NCBI GenBank assembly: GCA_047629975.1
Contig: JBLHUT010000056.1
Location: 1-14,360 of the forward strand
Source of the DNA: JBLHUT01 sp047629975
GTDB lineage: Bacteria; Pseudomonadota; Alphaproteobacteria; Rhodobacterales; Rhodobacteraceae
Direction of reading: 5' to 3'
Length of the DNA stretch: 14,360 bases
The translations under genes and the position numbers were made by a program. Positions 7,271 through 13,202 of the stretch are shown piece after piece. Below the pieces are notes generated by a model. It saw only the letters and a program-made list of their open reading frames with translations. It was not told where the DNA came from and did no database searches. The first letter of the stretch is position 1. Each line of letters starts with the position of its first letter.

Positions 7271-7969
7271 CTAGCTGGCTTTGTGCACAGTCCGGCGGCG
7301 GAAAAACCCGAAACCCAACAGCCCCGAAGCAAGCAACACCCCCGACAGCGGGACCGGCACGACCGCGGCCTGCGCCCAGGTTCCGGGGTTGCTATTGGTT
7401 ACGCCGGTTTCGTTATCCCCAAGGGCCGAGCTGACCGCCGCACAGGGTTCTTCCAGGCACAGGAATTTAAGCCCCTGATCCATAGCGGAATCTGTTCTTG
7501 TGATGATACGATCGCCGATCTCTCCGTTTGAGAGCGGAGTGATAATGTTGGTGACCATAATACTCCATTCACTGATCGCACCCGCACCGTCAGTCGACAC
7601 TTGGAATGTCGAAATCGCTGACTCCGCATCAGTGAGCGTCGCGCGCCCGTTGCTGAAGCTGAAACTATCCACCAAGCCCGAGATATCGAACGCGGACAGA
7701 TTGGCACTCAATGCGCCGGTTACGGTGAAACTTCCGTTAATACTCATGGCCGTGGTAAAGGTGCCCGGAATGCTGCTCAGATCACCGGGAAGCTGCCCGC
7801 CATTCTGCTCACGCTTATCGAAAGTGAGATATGTGTTGCCGGTATACACATAGGTCCCCGCTTCGGCGGAGGTTGCGGAATACCCGAGGCTGCAGGTAGC
7901 CGATACAACCGCAATACAAGCGGCACGAAGAGCAACCGACAGGGTCGCCATTCCGGAAAAAGTAAACAT
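7271..7969 (-). CDS. Exported protein with VPLPA/PEP-CTERM-like sorting signal
   Basis: 232 residues from an ATG at 7969, chosen because GGGAG sits 8-9 bases upstream and because it opens directly into a signal peptide (MATLSVALRAACIAVVSATC, then AEAGTYVYTG). The middle is a low-charge, Ser/Thr/Gly-rich beta-type domain (SINGSFTVTGALSANLSAF, ATLTDAESAISTFQVSTDG) with two cysteines in FLCLEEPCAA. The C-terminus is a tripartite sorting tail: VPVPLSG, a hydrophobic helix (VLLASGLLGFGFF) and RRR. Such tails are processed by an exosortase and occur on roseobacter surface or extracellular-matrix proteins. VPVPLSG deviates slightly from VPLPA. The function of the mature domain is unknown. An in-frame ATG at 8080 would add 37 residues ahead of the signal peptide and is unlikely. 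It appears monocistronic. Confidence 0.87.
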   Translation of the reverse strand: MFTFSGMATLSVALRAACIAVVSATCSLGYSATSAEAGTYVYTGNTYLTFDKREQNGGQLPGDLSSIPGTFTTAMSINGSFTVTGALSANLSAFDISGLVDSFSFSNGRATLTDAESAISTFQVSTDGAGAISEWSIMVTNIITPLSNGEIGDRIITRTDSAMDQGLKFLCLEEPCAAVSSALGDNETGVTNSNPGTWAQAAVVPVPLSGVLLASGLLGFGFFRRRTVHKAS

Positions 7970-7988
7970 TAGACCGTCTCCCTTTATG

Positions 7989-8017
7989 ATTATGGTAAGT
8001 ACATCATGCCCTGTTAA
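7989..8017 (-). promoter_or_regulatory. Probable sigma70-type promoter of the CTERM gene
   Basis: On the minus strand, TTAACA (8017-8012), a 17-base spacer and CATAAT (7994-7989) match the sigma70 consensus at five of six positions each. Transcription would start about seven bases downstream, giving a very short leader carrying GGGAG and the ATG at 7969. This also argues against the upstream ATG at 8080. Confidence 0.5.
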
Positions 8018-8262
8018 ACCGACATTCCCCAAGTAGAATAAATTCTCCTGCATGGTGTCGCTGTTTTGCGCCCCTCTCAAACCTTTTGGACACGCTGTGC
8101 CCTTATACCTGCATCTGACGCACGATCTGATCGCAATTTATGGTATCGATGGCGGGATTGATCCGGATTTCAGGCTACTCAATATCCATTTGGACAGACC
8201 GGTCGAGCTGTTTTCGCTCAGTTATTACCGCTGATAACCTTATGATGCCCCGGGTGCACCAC
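8018..8262. other. Gene-free stretch upstream of the CTERM promoter
   Basis: No gene is supported. A plus-strand frame of 60 codons (8052-8234) has no ribosome binding site and no recognisable motif. The region sits between the 3' end of the ABC operon and the divergent-side promoter of the CTERM gene, so it may hold control sites, but I see no repeats or operator-like palindromes. Confidence 0.45.
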
Positions 8263-8298
8263 GCTACCGGCCGCTCCACACTCAAAGCGGCCGGTAGC
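8263..8298 (-). terminator. 13-bp perfect hairpin ending the ABC transporter operon
   Basis: gctaccggccgct (8263-8275) pairs without mismatch with agcggccggtagc (8286-8298) around a 10-base loop. It begins 10 bases past the stop codon of the binding-protein gene. No T-run follows on the minus strand, so it may act as a 3'-protecting stem or with Rho. Position and stability support an operon end here. Confidence 0.7.
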
Positions 8299-8308
8299 CT
8301 AATTTCAA

Positions 8309-9085
8309 TCAGAATGTCGGCAGATCAGGAAGCGGCTGGCCCAACCACCGCTCGGAGATCGTGTTGAGATCGCCACCCAATTTCTTGTGCATGATAAAGA
8401 CATTCGTCCACTGCAGCAGATCGAAATTGCCCTTCTTGATCCCCATGAACGCCGGCGATTCCTTGATGATCAACTTGGTCTCAAGCCCCAGTTCGGGGTC
8501 ATTCGCAGACAGCGTCGCGGCGACCGTGTTCCCCGTCACAAGCACATCGATCTGACCCGAGGTATAGGCCGCAAGGGTCGCCGCATTGTCACCGAAACGG
8601 ATGATATCCGTTCCTGCGGGAGCTTTTGCCGTAACTTCCAGATCTTCGAGCGTGCCCCCCGTCAACCCGACCTTCAGCGAGGCCAGATCGGCAAAGCTGG
8701 TCACGGTCACATCCGCCGTAGCAAACGCACCGGAATAGAACGGCGCATAAGCGGCCGAGAACCAGATCGACTTGGCGCGATCAGGGTTTGCACCCATCGA
8801 AGAGACCACAAGATCGACTTTGTCTGTCTCAAGAAACGGGATTCGCTGTTTTGATGTCACCGGTACCAGTTCCAACTCTACGCCAAGGTTCTCGGCAAGC
8901 AGTTTGGCCACATCGACATCATAGCCGACATATTCACCCTCGGCCCCCAGCGACCCGAACGGCGGGAAATTCTCTGGCACACCAATTTTTACGGTGCCCG
9001 AAGCCAGTATTTCGGATAAATCCGCCGCCGCGGGTGTGGCAACAGCCATAACCAGTGCCGCAGCAATTCCTTTGAACAGTTTCAT
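8309..9085 (-). CDS. ABC transporter periplasmic binding protein, family 3 (amino-acid type)
   Basis: 258 residues from the ATG at 9085, preceded by GGAGA five bases upstream. This start opens with a Sec signal peptide (MKLFKGIAAALVMAVATPAA, cleavage after AAA before DLSEIL). The mature part is a family-3 solute-binding protein: GTVKIGVPENFPPFGSLG, EYVGYDVDVAKLLAENLGV, then RIPFLETDKVDLVVSSMGAN and PDRAKSIWFSAAYAPFYSGAF in lobe 1 and hinge, and KVGLTGGTLEDLEV with DVLVTGNTVAA in lobe 2. It captures a polar amino acid or similar small solute in the periplasm for the two permeases just upstream; the ligand cannot be read from sequence. It is the third gene of the operon, 19 bp after the second permease gene, and is followed by a strong hairpin. 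Confidence 0.93.
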   Translation of the reverse strand: MKLFKGIAAALVMAVATPAAADLSEILASGTVKIGVPENFPPFGSLGAEGEYVGYDVDVAKLLAENLGVELELVPVTSKQRIPFLETDKVDLVVSSMGANPDRAKSIWFSAAYAPFYSGAFATADVTVTSFADLASLKVGLTGGTLEDLEVTAKAPAGTDIIRFGDNAATLAAYTSGQIDVLVTGNTVAATLSANDPELGLETKLIIKESPAFMGIKKGNFDLLQWTNVFIMHKKLGGDLNTISERWLGQPLPDLPTF

Positions 9086-9104
9086 GAACGTCTCCTTTTC
9101 AAGT

Positions 9105-9812
9105 TCAGCCAGCATCGGCCAAGGGGGTTTTCTTGTAAGAGCCAAAGCGTTTTTCAAGTCGCCGTGCCATCAACGACAATGGAAAGCACAGGCAAAAGTA
9201 GATCAGCGCCATTAGCGGAAAAATGATGAATGGTTCGGTGCCCTCGACGGGGGCGTTCGCCCAGCGTTTGCCAATGGCCATCAGGTCGGTAAACCCGATG
9301 ATATACGCCAAAGACGTGCCCTTGATGATCTGCACCATAAAGCCGACCGTCGGCGCAAGCGCCACCCGTACTGCTTGCGGAAGAATAACCAGCCGCAGCG
9401 TGGGAAGAAACCGCAACCCCAACGCCGAGCTGCCCTCCCATTGCCCGCCCGGCAGGCTTTCGATCGCCCCGCGCCAGACATCAGACAGATATGCACTTGA
9501 ATAAAGCGTCAGCGACAGGCCCGCGGCCGTCCACGGGTCCACATTGATCCCCAGCAGTTTCGGCACGCCAAGTCCGGTCAGGAACAGCAGCATCAAAAGC
9601 GGCGTCGACTGGAACAGCCAGATATACGCAAGCGCAAGCCGGCGCCCGATCCTGTTGGGGGCGATCCGAACCAAGGCAATAATCCCACCCAGCACCCCGC
9701 CTCCGAGAAAGGCGATAAGCGACAGATAGATCGTGAATTGCGTGGCATCCAGCAACTGATACACCACGATGCCTTCGGGTTTGCCAAGAAGGGAGATAAA
9801 AAGTTCTTTCAT
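9105..9812 (-). CDS. ABC transporter permease, polar amino acid family (second)
   Basis: 235 residues, inner-membrane permease of the HisM/GlnP type with about five membrane helices (for example FTIYLSLIAFLGGGVLGGII and IIFPLMALIYFCLCF). N-terminal QFTIYLSLI, then YIWLFQSTPLLMLLFLTGLG and LSDVWRGAIESLPGGQWEGS, are family hallmarks. The cytoplasmic EAA loop that docks on the ATPase is EGSSALG with the conserved downstream LPQAVR, slightly altered from EAA. The ATG at 9812 overlaps the TGA of the preceding gene (ATGA), which indicates translational coupling; an ATG five codons earlier (9827) is the alternative. It probably forms a heterodimer with the first permease. Confidence 0.92.
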   Translation of the reverse strand: MKELFISLLGKPEGIVVYQLLDATQFTIYLSLIAFLGGGVLGGIIALVRIAPNRIGRRLALAYIWLFQSTPLLMLLFLTGLGVPKLLGINVDPWTAAGLSLTLYSSAYLSDVWRGAIESLPGGQWEGSSALGLRFLPTLRLVILPQAVRVALAPTVGFMVQIIKGTSLAYIIGFTDLMAIGKRWANAPVEGTEPFIIFPLMALIYFCLCFPLSLMARRLEKRFGSYKKTPLADAG

Positions 9813-10486
9813 CGCAGGAACTGCCATTTGAACACGGCGCGCTGCAACAAGGACAAGCCAACCTTAAATCCAAGCGAAAGAACGATGTAGATGCCGGTAA
9901 GCGTTATGAAAACCTCGAAGGACCGAAAGGTGCGACTGTCGATAAACAAACCTGCTTGCGTCAGGTCCCGTACGCCGATTTCGGATATCACACCGGTTGT
10001 CAGAAACAGGAAAATGAACTGGCTGTTGATCGAGGGAAACATCCGTGCGACCGATTGAGGCATCACGACCTTGAGAAAAACAATTACCTTGGGAATGCCC
10101 AGCGCACTGGCGGCTTCTTTTTGTCCTGTGTCCACGGTATTGAAACCGGCCCTCAGGATTTCCGAGAAATAGGCCGAGAAATTCAGTGTCAATCCAAGCA
10201 GCGCATGTGCCCAGAATGGCCATTGATACCCAAGCAGCATGGGAAGCCCGAACGCGACAAAGAACAGCTGAACAATTAACGGCGTGTTACGAATGAATTC
10301 TACATAACCCGTACTTATTTGCGACAACACAGGAGTTCTGAAATACCGCAAGCCCGATAGAACAAGCGCAAGTAGGAACCCCAGGCTCCCTGAAACCATC
10401 GTAATACCCGCACTCACGCAGGCACCTTCGAACAGGAACCACAGATATTCGGAGTTTCTGTAAATTTCGAAAAAACGGAGTTCCAC
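9809..10486 (-). CDS. ABC transporter permease, polar amino acid family (first)
   Basis: 225 residues from a GTG at 10486, chosen because AAGGGGG lies four bases upstream and the frame then reads VELRFFEIYRNSEYLWFLFE, the normal opening of the family. Upstream in-frame ATGs would add up to 57 atypical residues encoded across the leader stem-loop. About five membrane helices are visible (GITMVSGSLGFLLALVLSGL, TPLIVQLFFVAFGLPMLLG and others). YVEFIRNTPLIVQLFF and the intact EAA loop FNTVDTGQKEAASALGIPK with MPQSVARMFP show a HisM/GlnP-type permease. It is the first gene of a permease-permease-binding protein operon that lacks an ATPase gene. Confidence 0.92.
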   Translation of the reverse strand: MELRFFEIYRNSEYLWFLFEGACVSAGITMVSGSLGFLLALVLSGLRYFRTPVLSQISTGYVEFIRNTPLIVQLFFVAFGLPMLLGYQWPFWAHALLGLTLNFSAYFSEILRAGFNTVDTGQKEAASALGIPKVIVFLKVVMPQSVARMFPSINSQFIFLFLTTGVISEIGVRDLTQAGLFIDSRTFRSFEVFITLTGIYIVLSLGFKVGLSLLQRAVFKWQFLR

Positions 10487-10494
10487 GTTGCCCC

Positions 10495-10547
10495 CTTGGC
10501 TCTTCAGGAACGGTTTCGTGAAAATGAACGGATCGTGAAGAGCCAAG
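10495..10547 (-). promoter_or_regulatory. Leader stem-loop running into the ribosome binding site of the ABC operon
   Basis: On the minus strand CTTGGCTCTTCA (10547-10536) and TGAAGAGCCAAG (10506-10495) form a perfect 12-bp stem around a 29-base loop. The second arm ends in the first G of the GGGGG Shine-Dalgarno, four bases before the GTG start at 10486. Such a stem would hold the edge of the ribosome binding site. It could be a translational control hairpin in the mRNA or, as DNA, a widely spaced operator. Confidence 0.5.
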
Positions 10548-10945
10548 AAGTTTTTCAGGCAGGAATGTGTAGACAAAGCCGGCGGCGCACAGTTTTTAAT
10601 CTGCATGCGACGATGACGCCGAATTATTGAACCCTGAAAGACTGATGTGTCGCGCATGACGCAAAACAGGTCTTGCGCTTTTTGGGCAGGAATTTTGCCA
10701 TCCCTTCAGCGTTCCGTGACAAACGGTGCTCGGGTGTTGGCCCGTCAGGGGCGTCGCTGACACATTCAAGGCACCCCGTTTCCTCTTTGATCGGGCGTAT
10801 TGCGGCGCAGTGCGTGACATTTCGTGACGGTTGGGCGACAGTTCCCCTCGACCACCGGAGCATGCGTTGTAAAATCCGTTCGTCAGAGCTTTTCAGCGAA
10901 CAGAACACGAGCAACGGTCCACCGCAGTAAGGGATAAGCGCAGCC
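10548..10945. other. Divergent promoter region between the ABC operon and the acyl-CoA dehydrogenase gene
   Basis: 398 bp without a supportable gene. It must hold promoters for both directions, but I see no pair of hexamers good enough to mark; AATAAT on the minus strand near 10626 is the best -10 candidate and has a poor -35. The motif cgtgac occurs three times (10715, 10814, 10825). Bases 10721-10781 can fold as a closed multi-branch structure: aaacgg/ccgttt and tgc/gca outside, with two small inner stems. Confidence 0.45.
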
Positions 10946-12175
10946 ATGCAAATGCAGCATTCAGACAAGTCCGTTGATTTTCTCGAACGGTTGAGCACGT
11001 TTATGGACAGTCATATCTATCCCAACGAGGCCCGGTATGCCGCCGAACTTCACGCCGCCACGAACCGCTTTGCGCCTTTGCCGGTCATCGACGAGTTGAA
11101 GGGGTTGGCAAAGGCCGCCGGTCTTTGGAATTTGTTTGTCCCCCCAGAGCACGCGGCGTTTTGCGACCACGGCGGCCTGTCGAATTATGACTACGCGCCG
11201 CTGGCCGAAATGATGGGGCGCGTGCTTTGGTGTCCGGAGGTGTTTAATTGCAACGCCCCGGACACCGGCAACATGGAAGTGTTCATGAACTATGCCACCA
11301 AGGCCCAGCAGGACGTTTGGCTAAAGCCACTGCTGAACGGCGACATCCGGTCGTGCTACGCCATGACAGAGCCACAGGTGGCCTCAAGTGACGCCACCAA
11401 CATCGAACTCAGCATCATGCGCGAGAGCGACCAATGGGTCCTGAACGGCCGGAAATGGTTTATCACCGGCGCCATGAACGAGCGCAGCAAGATTTTCATC
11501 GTGATGGGCAAATCCGACCCCGACAACCCAAACCGCCACAAACAGCAGACACAGGTACTGGTGCCAAAAGATACGCCCGGCCTCAGGATTATCCGCCCCC
11601 TGACCACACTGGGATACGACGATGCCCCCATCGGCCATGCCGAGATCTTGTTCGAGGATGTGCGCGTACCGGTCGCAAATGTATTACTTGGCGAGGGGCG
11701 CGGATTCGAAATCGCACAGGGCCGGCTGGGGCCGGGCCGTATGCACCACTGCATGCGTCTTGTAGGTATCGCCCAGCGATCGCTTGAACAGGCGTGCAAG
11801 CGCGTGACCCAACGCACCACCTTCGGCATACCGCTGGAGCGCAACCAATCCGTACGCGAAGATATCGCCAAGTCGTTTGCAGAGATTGAAATGGCCCGGC
11901 TTCTTGTTCTTAAAACAGCACAACGCATGGACGAGGTCGGCGCACAGGCCGCACGGGACATGATCGCTGCCACAAAGATCAGCGTGCCCGTTATGGTACA
12001 AACGATCATCGACCGCTGCATGCAGATCCACGGCGCCGGTGGCTTGACCGAAGATTACTTCATGGCCGAGGGCTTTAACTATGCCAGATGGTGCCGTCAG
12101 GCAGACGGCCCCGATCAGGTCCACCAGATGGCGCTTGGCAAACAGATTATCCAGCGCTTCGGGCATGCAAAGTGA
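10946..12175 (+). CDS. Acyl-CoA dehydrogenase, ACAD10/11-like
   Basis: 409 residues, full length for the family. An FAD enzyme that introduces the alpha-beta double bond into acyl-CoA. The N-terminal helical domain contains LWNLFVPPEHAAF and NCNAPDTGNMEVFMNYAT. The middle beta domain holds SCYAMTEPQVASSDATNIEL and WVLNGRKWFITGA. The C-terminal helical domain holds LGPGRMHHCMRLVG, QIHGAGGLTEDYF and RQADGPDQVH. LGPGR(I/M)HHCMR and ADGPD(E/Q)VH mark the ACAD10/11 branch. The Asp of ADGP aligns with the catalytic Glu of YEGT in medium-chain enzymes. Mammalian ACAD10/11 handle 4-phosphorylated acyl-CoAs from 4-hydroxy acids; whether that holds here is inference. The ATG at 10946 has AAGGGA about 11 bases upstream; a second ATG two codons in is possible. 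ttcA follows after 21 bp. Confidence 0.93.
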   Translation: MQMQHSDKSVDFLERLSTFMDSHIYPNEARYAAELHAATNRFAPLPVIDELKGLAKAAGLWNLFVPPEHAAFCDHGGLSNYDYAPLAEMMGRVLWCPEVFNCNAPDTGNMEVFMNYATKAQQDVWLKPLLNGDIRSCYAMTEPQVASSDATNIELSIMRESDQWVLNGRKWFITGAMNERSKIFIVMGKSDPDNPNRHKQQTQVLVPKDTPGLRIIRPLTTLGYDDAPIGHAEILFEDVRVPVANVLLGEGRGFEIAQGRLGPGRMHHCMRLVGIAQRSLEQACKRVTQRTTFGIPLERNQSVREDIAKSFAEIEMARLLVLKTAQRMDEVGAQAARDMIAATKISVPVMVQTIIDRCMQIHGAGGLTEDYFMAEGFNYARWCRQADGPDQVHQMALGKQIIQRFGHAK

Positions 12176-12196
12176 CACGCGCATCAGGGGTGTTGT

Positions 12197-13093
12197 GTGA
12201 AAAACCACAGCACGATCCCTCTTTCCTCTCCGGTCCCGATTTGGCATAGGCAAAAAATGCTTGATAAACCCGACGATATCCACCCGCTGTTTTACGGTGC
12301 CCCCTCGACCACGGAGTTCAAAAAACTCCGCAAACGAATCGTGCGCCAAACCCGTGAGGCGATCGAACATTACGGCATGATCGAACGTGACGCCCGATGG
12401 CTGGTATGTTTGTCAGGTGGCAAGGACAGCTATACGTTGTTGGCCGTTCTTCATGAACTCAAATGGCGCGGCCTGCTGCCTGTCGATATTCTGGCGTGTA
12501 ATCTGGATCAGGGGCAACCGGGCTTTCCGGCCACCGTGCTGCCGGCGTTCCTTGAGAAAATGGGGGTGCCCCACCGGATCGAGTATCGGGACACTTATTC
12601 CATCGTGATGGATAAAATCCCGCAGGGACGGACGTTTTGCGCCTTATGCTCGCGTTTGCGGCGCGGTAACCTGTATCGCATCGCCCGCGAGGAAGGCTGT
12701 TCGGCGGTGGTTCTCGGGCATCACCGCGATGACATCCTCGAGACGTTTTTCATGAACCTTTTCCATGGCGGACGGCTTGCGACCATGCCCCCCAAACTAT
12801 TGAATGAAGACGGGGATCTGTTCGTATATCGCCCCCTCGCCCATGTTGCCGAGGTCGATTGCGAGAAGTTTTCGACAGCCATGGGATACCCGATCATTCC
12901 GTGCGACCTGTGTGGCTCGCAAGACGGGCTTCAGCGACAGCAGGTCAAACAGATCCTTGATGGATGGGAGGCCAACAGCCCCGGTCGCCGACAGATCATG
13001 TTCCGGGCACTGACAAACGCAAGGCCGTCTCATTTGCTTGATCCGTCGCTTTTTGATTTTGCCGGACTGACCCGTGCCACCTCCGGTAACTAG
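12197..13093 (+). CDS. ttcA: tRNA 2-thiocytidine(32) synthetase TtcA
   Basis: 298 residues. TtcA is an ATP-dependent, [4Fe-4S]-containing enzyme that converts C32 in the anticodon loop of certain tRNAs to 2-thiocytidine. Seen here: the PP-loop SGGKDSYTLL, NLDQGQPGFP, the first cluster pair FCALCSRLRRG, the ATP-pyrophosphatase signature VLGHHRDDILETFFMNLFHG, and IIPCDLCGSQ with the third cluster cysteine. All functional residues are present. The GTG at 12197 has AGGGG six bases upstream; an ATG at 12257 (opening MLDKPDDIHPLFYGAP, close to the usual family start) has a poorer site and may be the true start. It lies 21 bp after the acyl-CoA dehydrogenase gene and is probably co-transcribed with it. 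Confidence 0.95.
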   Translation: MKNHSTIPLSSPVPIWHRQKMLDKPDDIHPLFYGAPSTTEFKKLRKRIVRQTREAIEHYGMIERDARWLVCLSGGKDSYTLLAVLHELKWRGLLPVDILACNLDQGQPGFPATVLPAFLEKMGVPHRIEYRDTYSIVMDKIPQGRTFCALCSRLRRGNLYRIAREEGCSAVVLGHHRDDILETFFMNLFHGGRLATMPPKLLNEDGDLFVYRPLAHVAEVDCEKFSTAMGYPIIPCDLCGSQDGLQRQQVKQILDGWEANSPGRRQIMFRALTNARPSHLLDPSLFDFAGLTRATSGN

Positions 13094-13158
13094 GCGCGAT
13101 TTTATCAAAAAACTTTGACCCCATTAACCTGCTGCTTAGGCGCGCCCCTTACGAATTA

Positions 13159-13187
13159 ATCCACGGACCAAGAATCGTATCGTGGAT
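13159..13187 (+). promoter_or_regulatory. Stem-loop next to the ribosome binding site of the GGDEF-EAL gene
   Basis: atccacg (13159-13165) pairs with cgtggat (13181-13187) around a 15-base loop. AAGGA follows almost at once (13189) and the ATG is at 13203. It could lower or gate translation, or be an operator. The 109-bp gap after ttcA shows no T-run terminator. Confidence 0.35.
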
Positions 13188-13202
13188 CAAGGACGCAAAT
13201 GT

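Noticed and set aside
8052..8234. Plus-strand 60-codon frame upstream of the CTERM gene
   Set aside because: No Shine-Dalgarno, no motif, and it covers the promoter side of the divergent gene.
9086..9157. In-frame extension of the binding protein to an ATG at 9157
   Set aside because: It would bury the signal peptide 24 residues inside the protein and overlap the permease gene; the ATG at 9085 has a clear GGAGA site.
10487..10657. In-frame N-terminal extension of the first permease to an ATG at 10657
   Set aside because: The added 57 residues do not fit the family, and the GTG at 10486 has a strong AAGGGGG site. The extension is the leader with its stem-loop.
10715..10830. Three copies of cgtgac as a repeat-based operator or CRISPR-like array
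   Set aside because: Only six bases long, unevenly spaced (about 100 and 11 bases), with no palindromic arrangement; chance is likely.
10624..10998. Minus-strand frame with several cysteines between the ABC operon and the acyl-CoA dehydrogenase
   Set aside because: No ribosome binding site, it overlaps the start of the dehydrogenase gene, and it has no family resemblance. An overlapping alternative frame looks equally random.
11356..12021. Minus-strand frame of 221 codons within the acyl-CoA dehydrogenase
   Set aside because: Antisense shadow of a gene with intact conserved motifs; no start signal.
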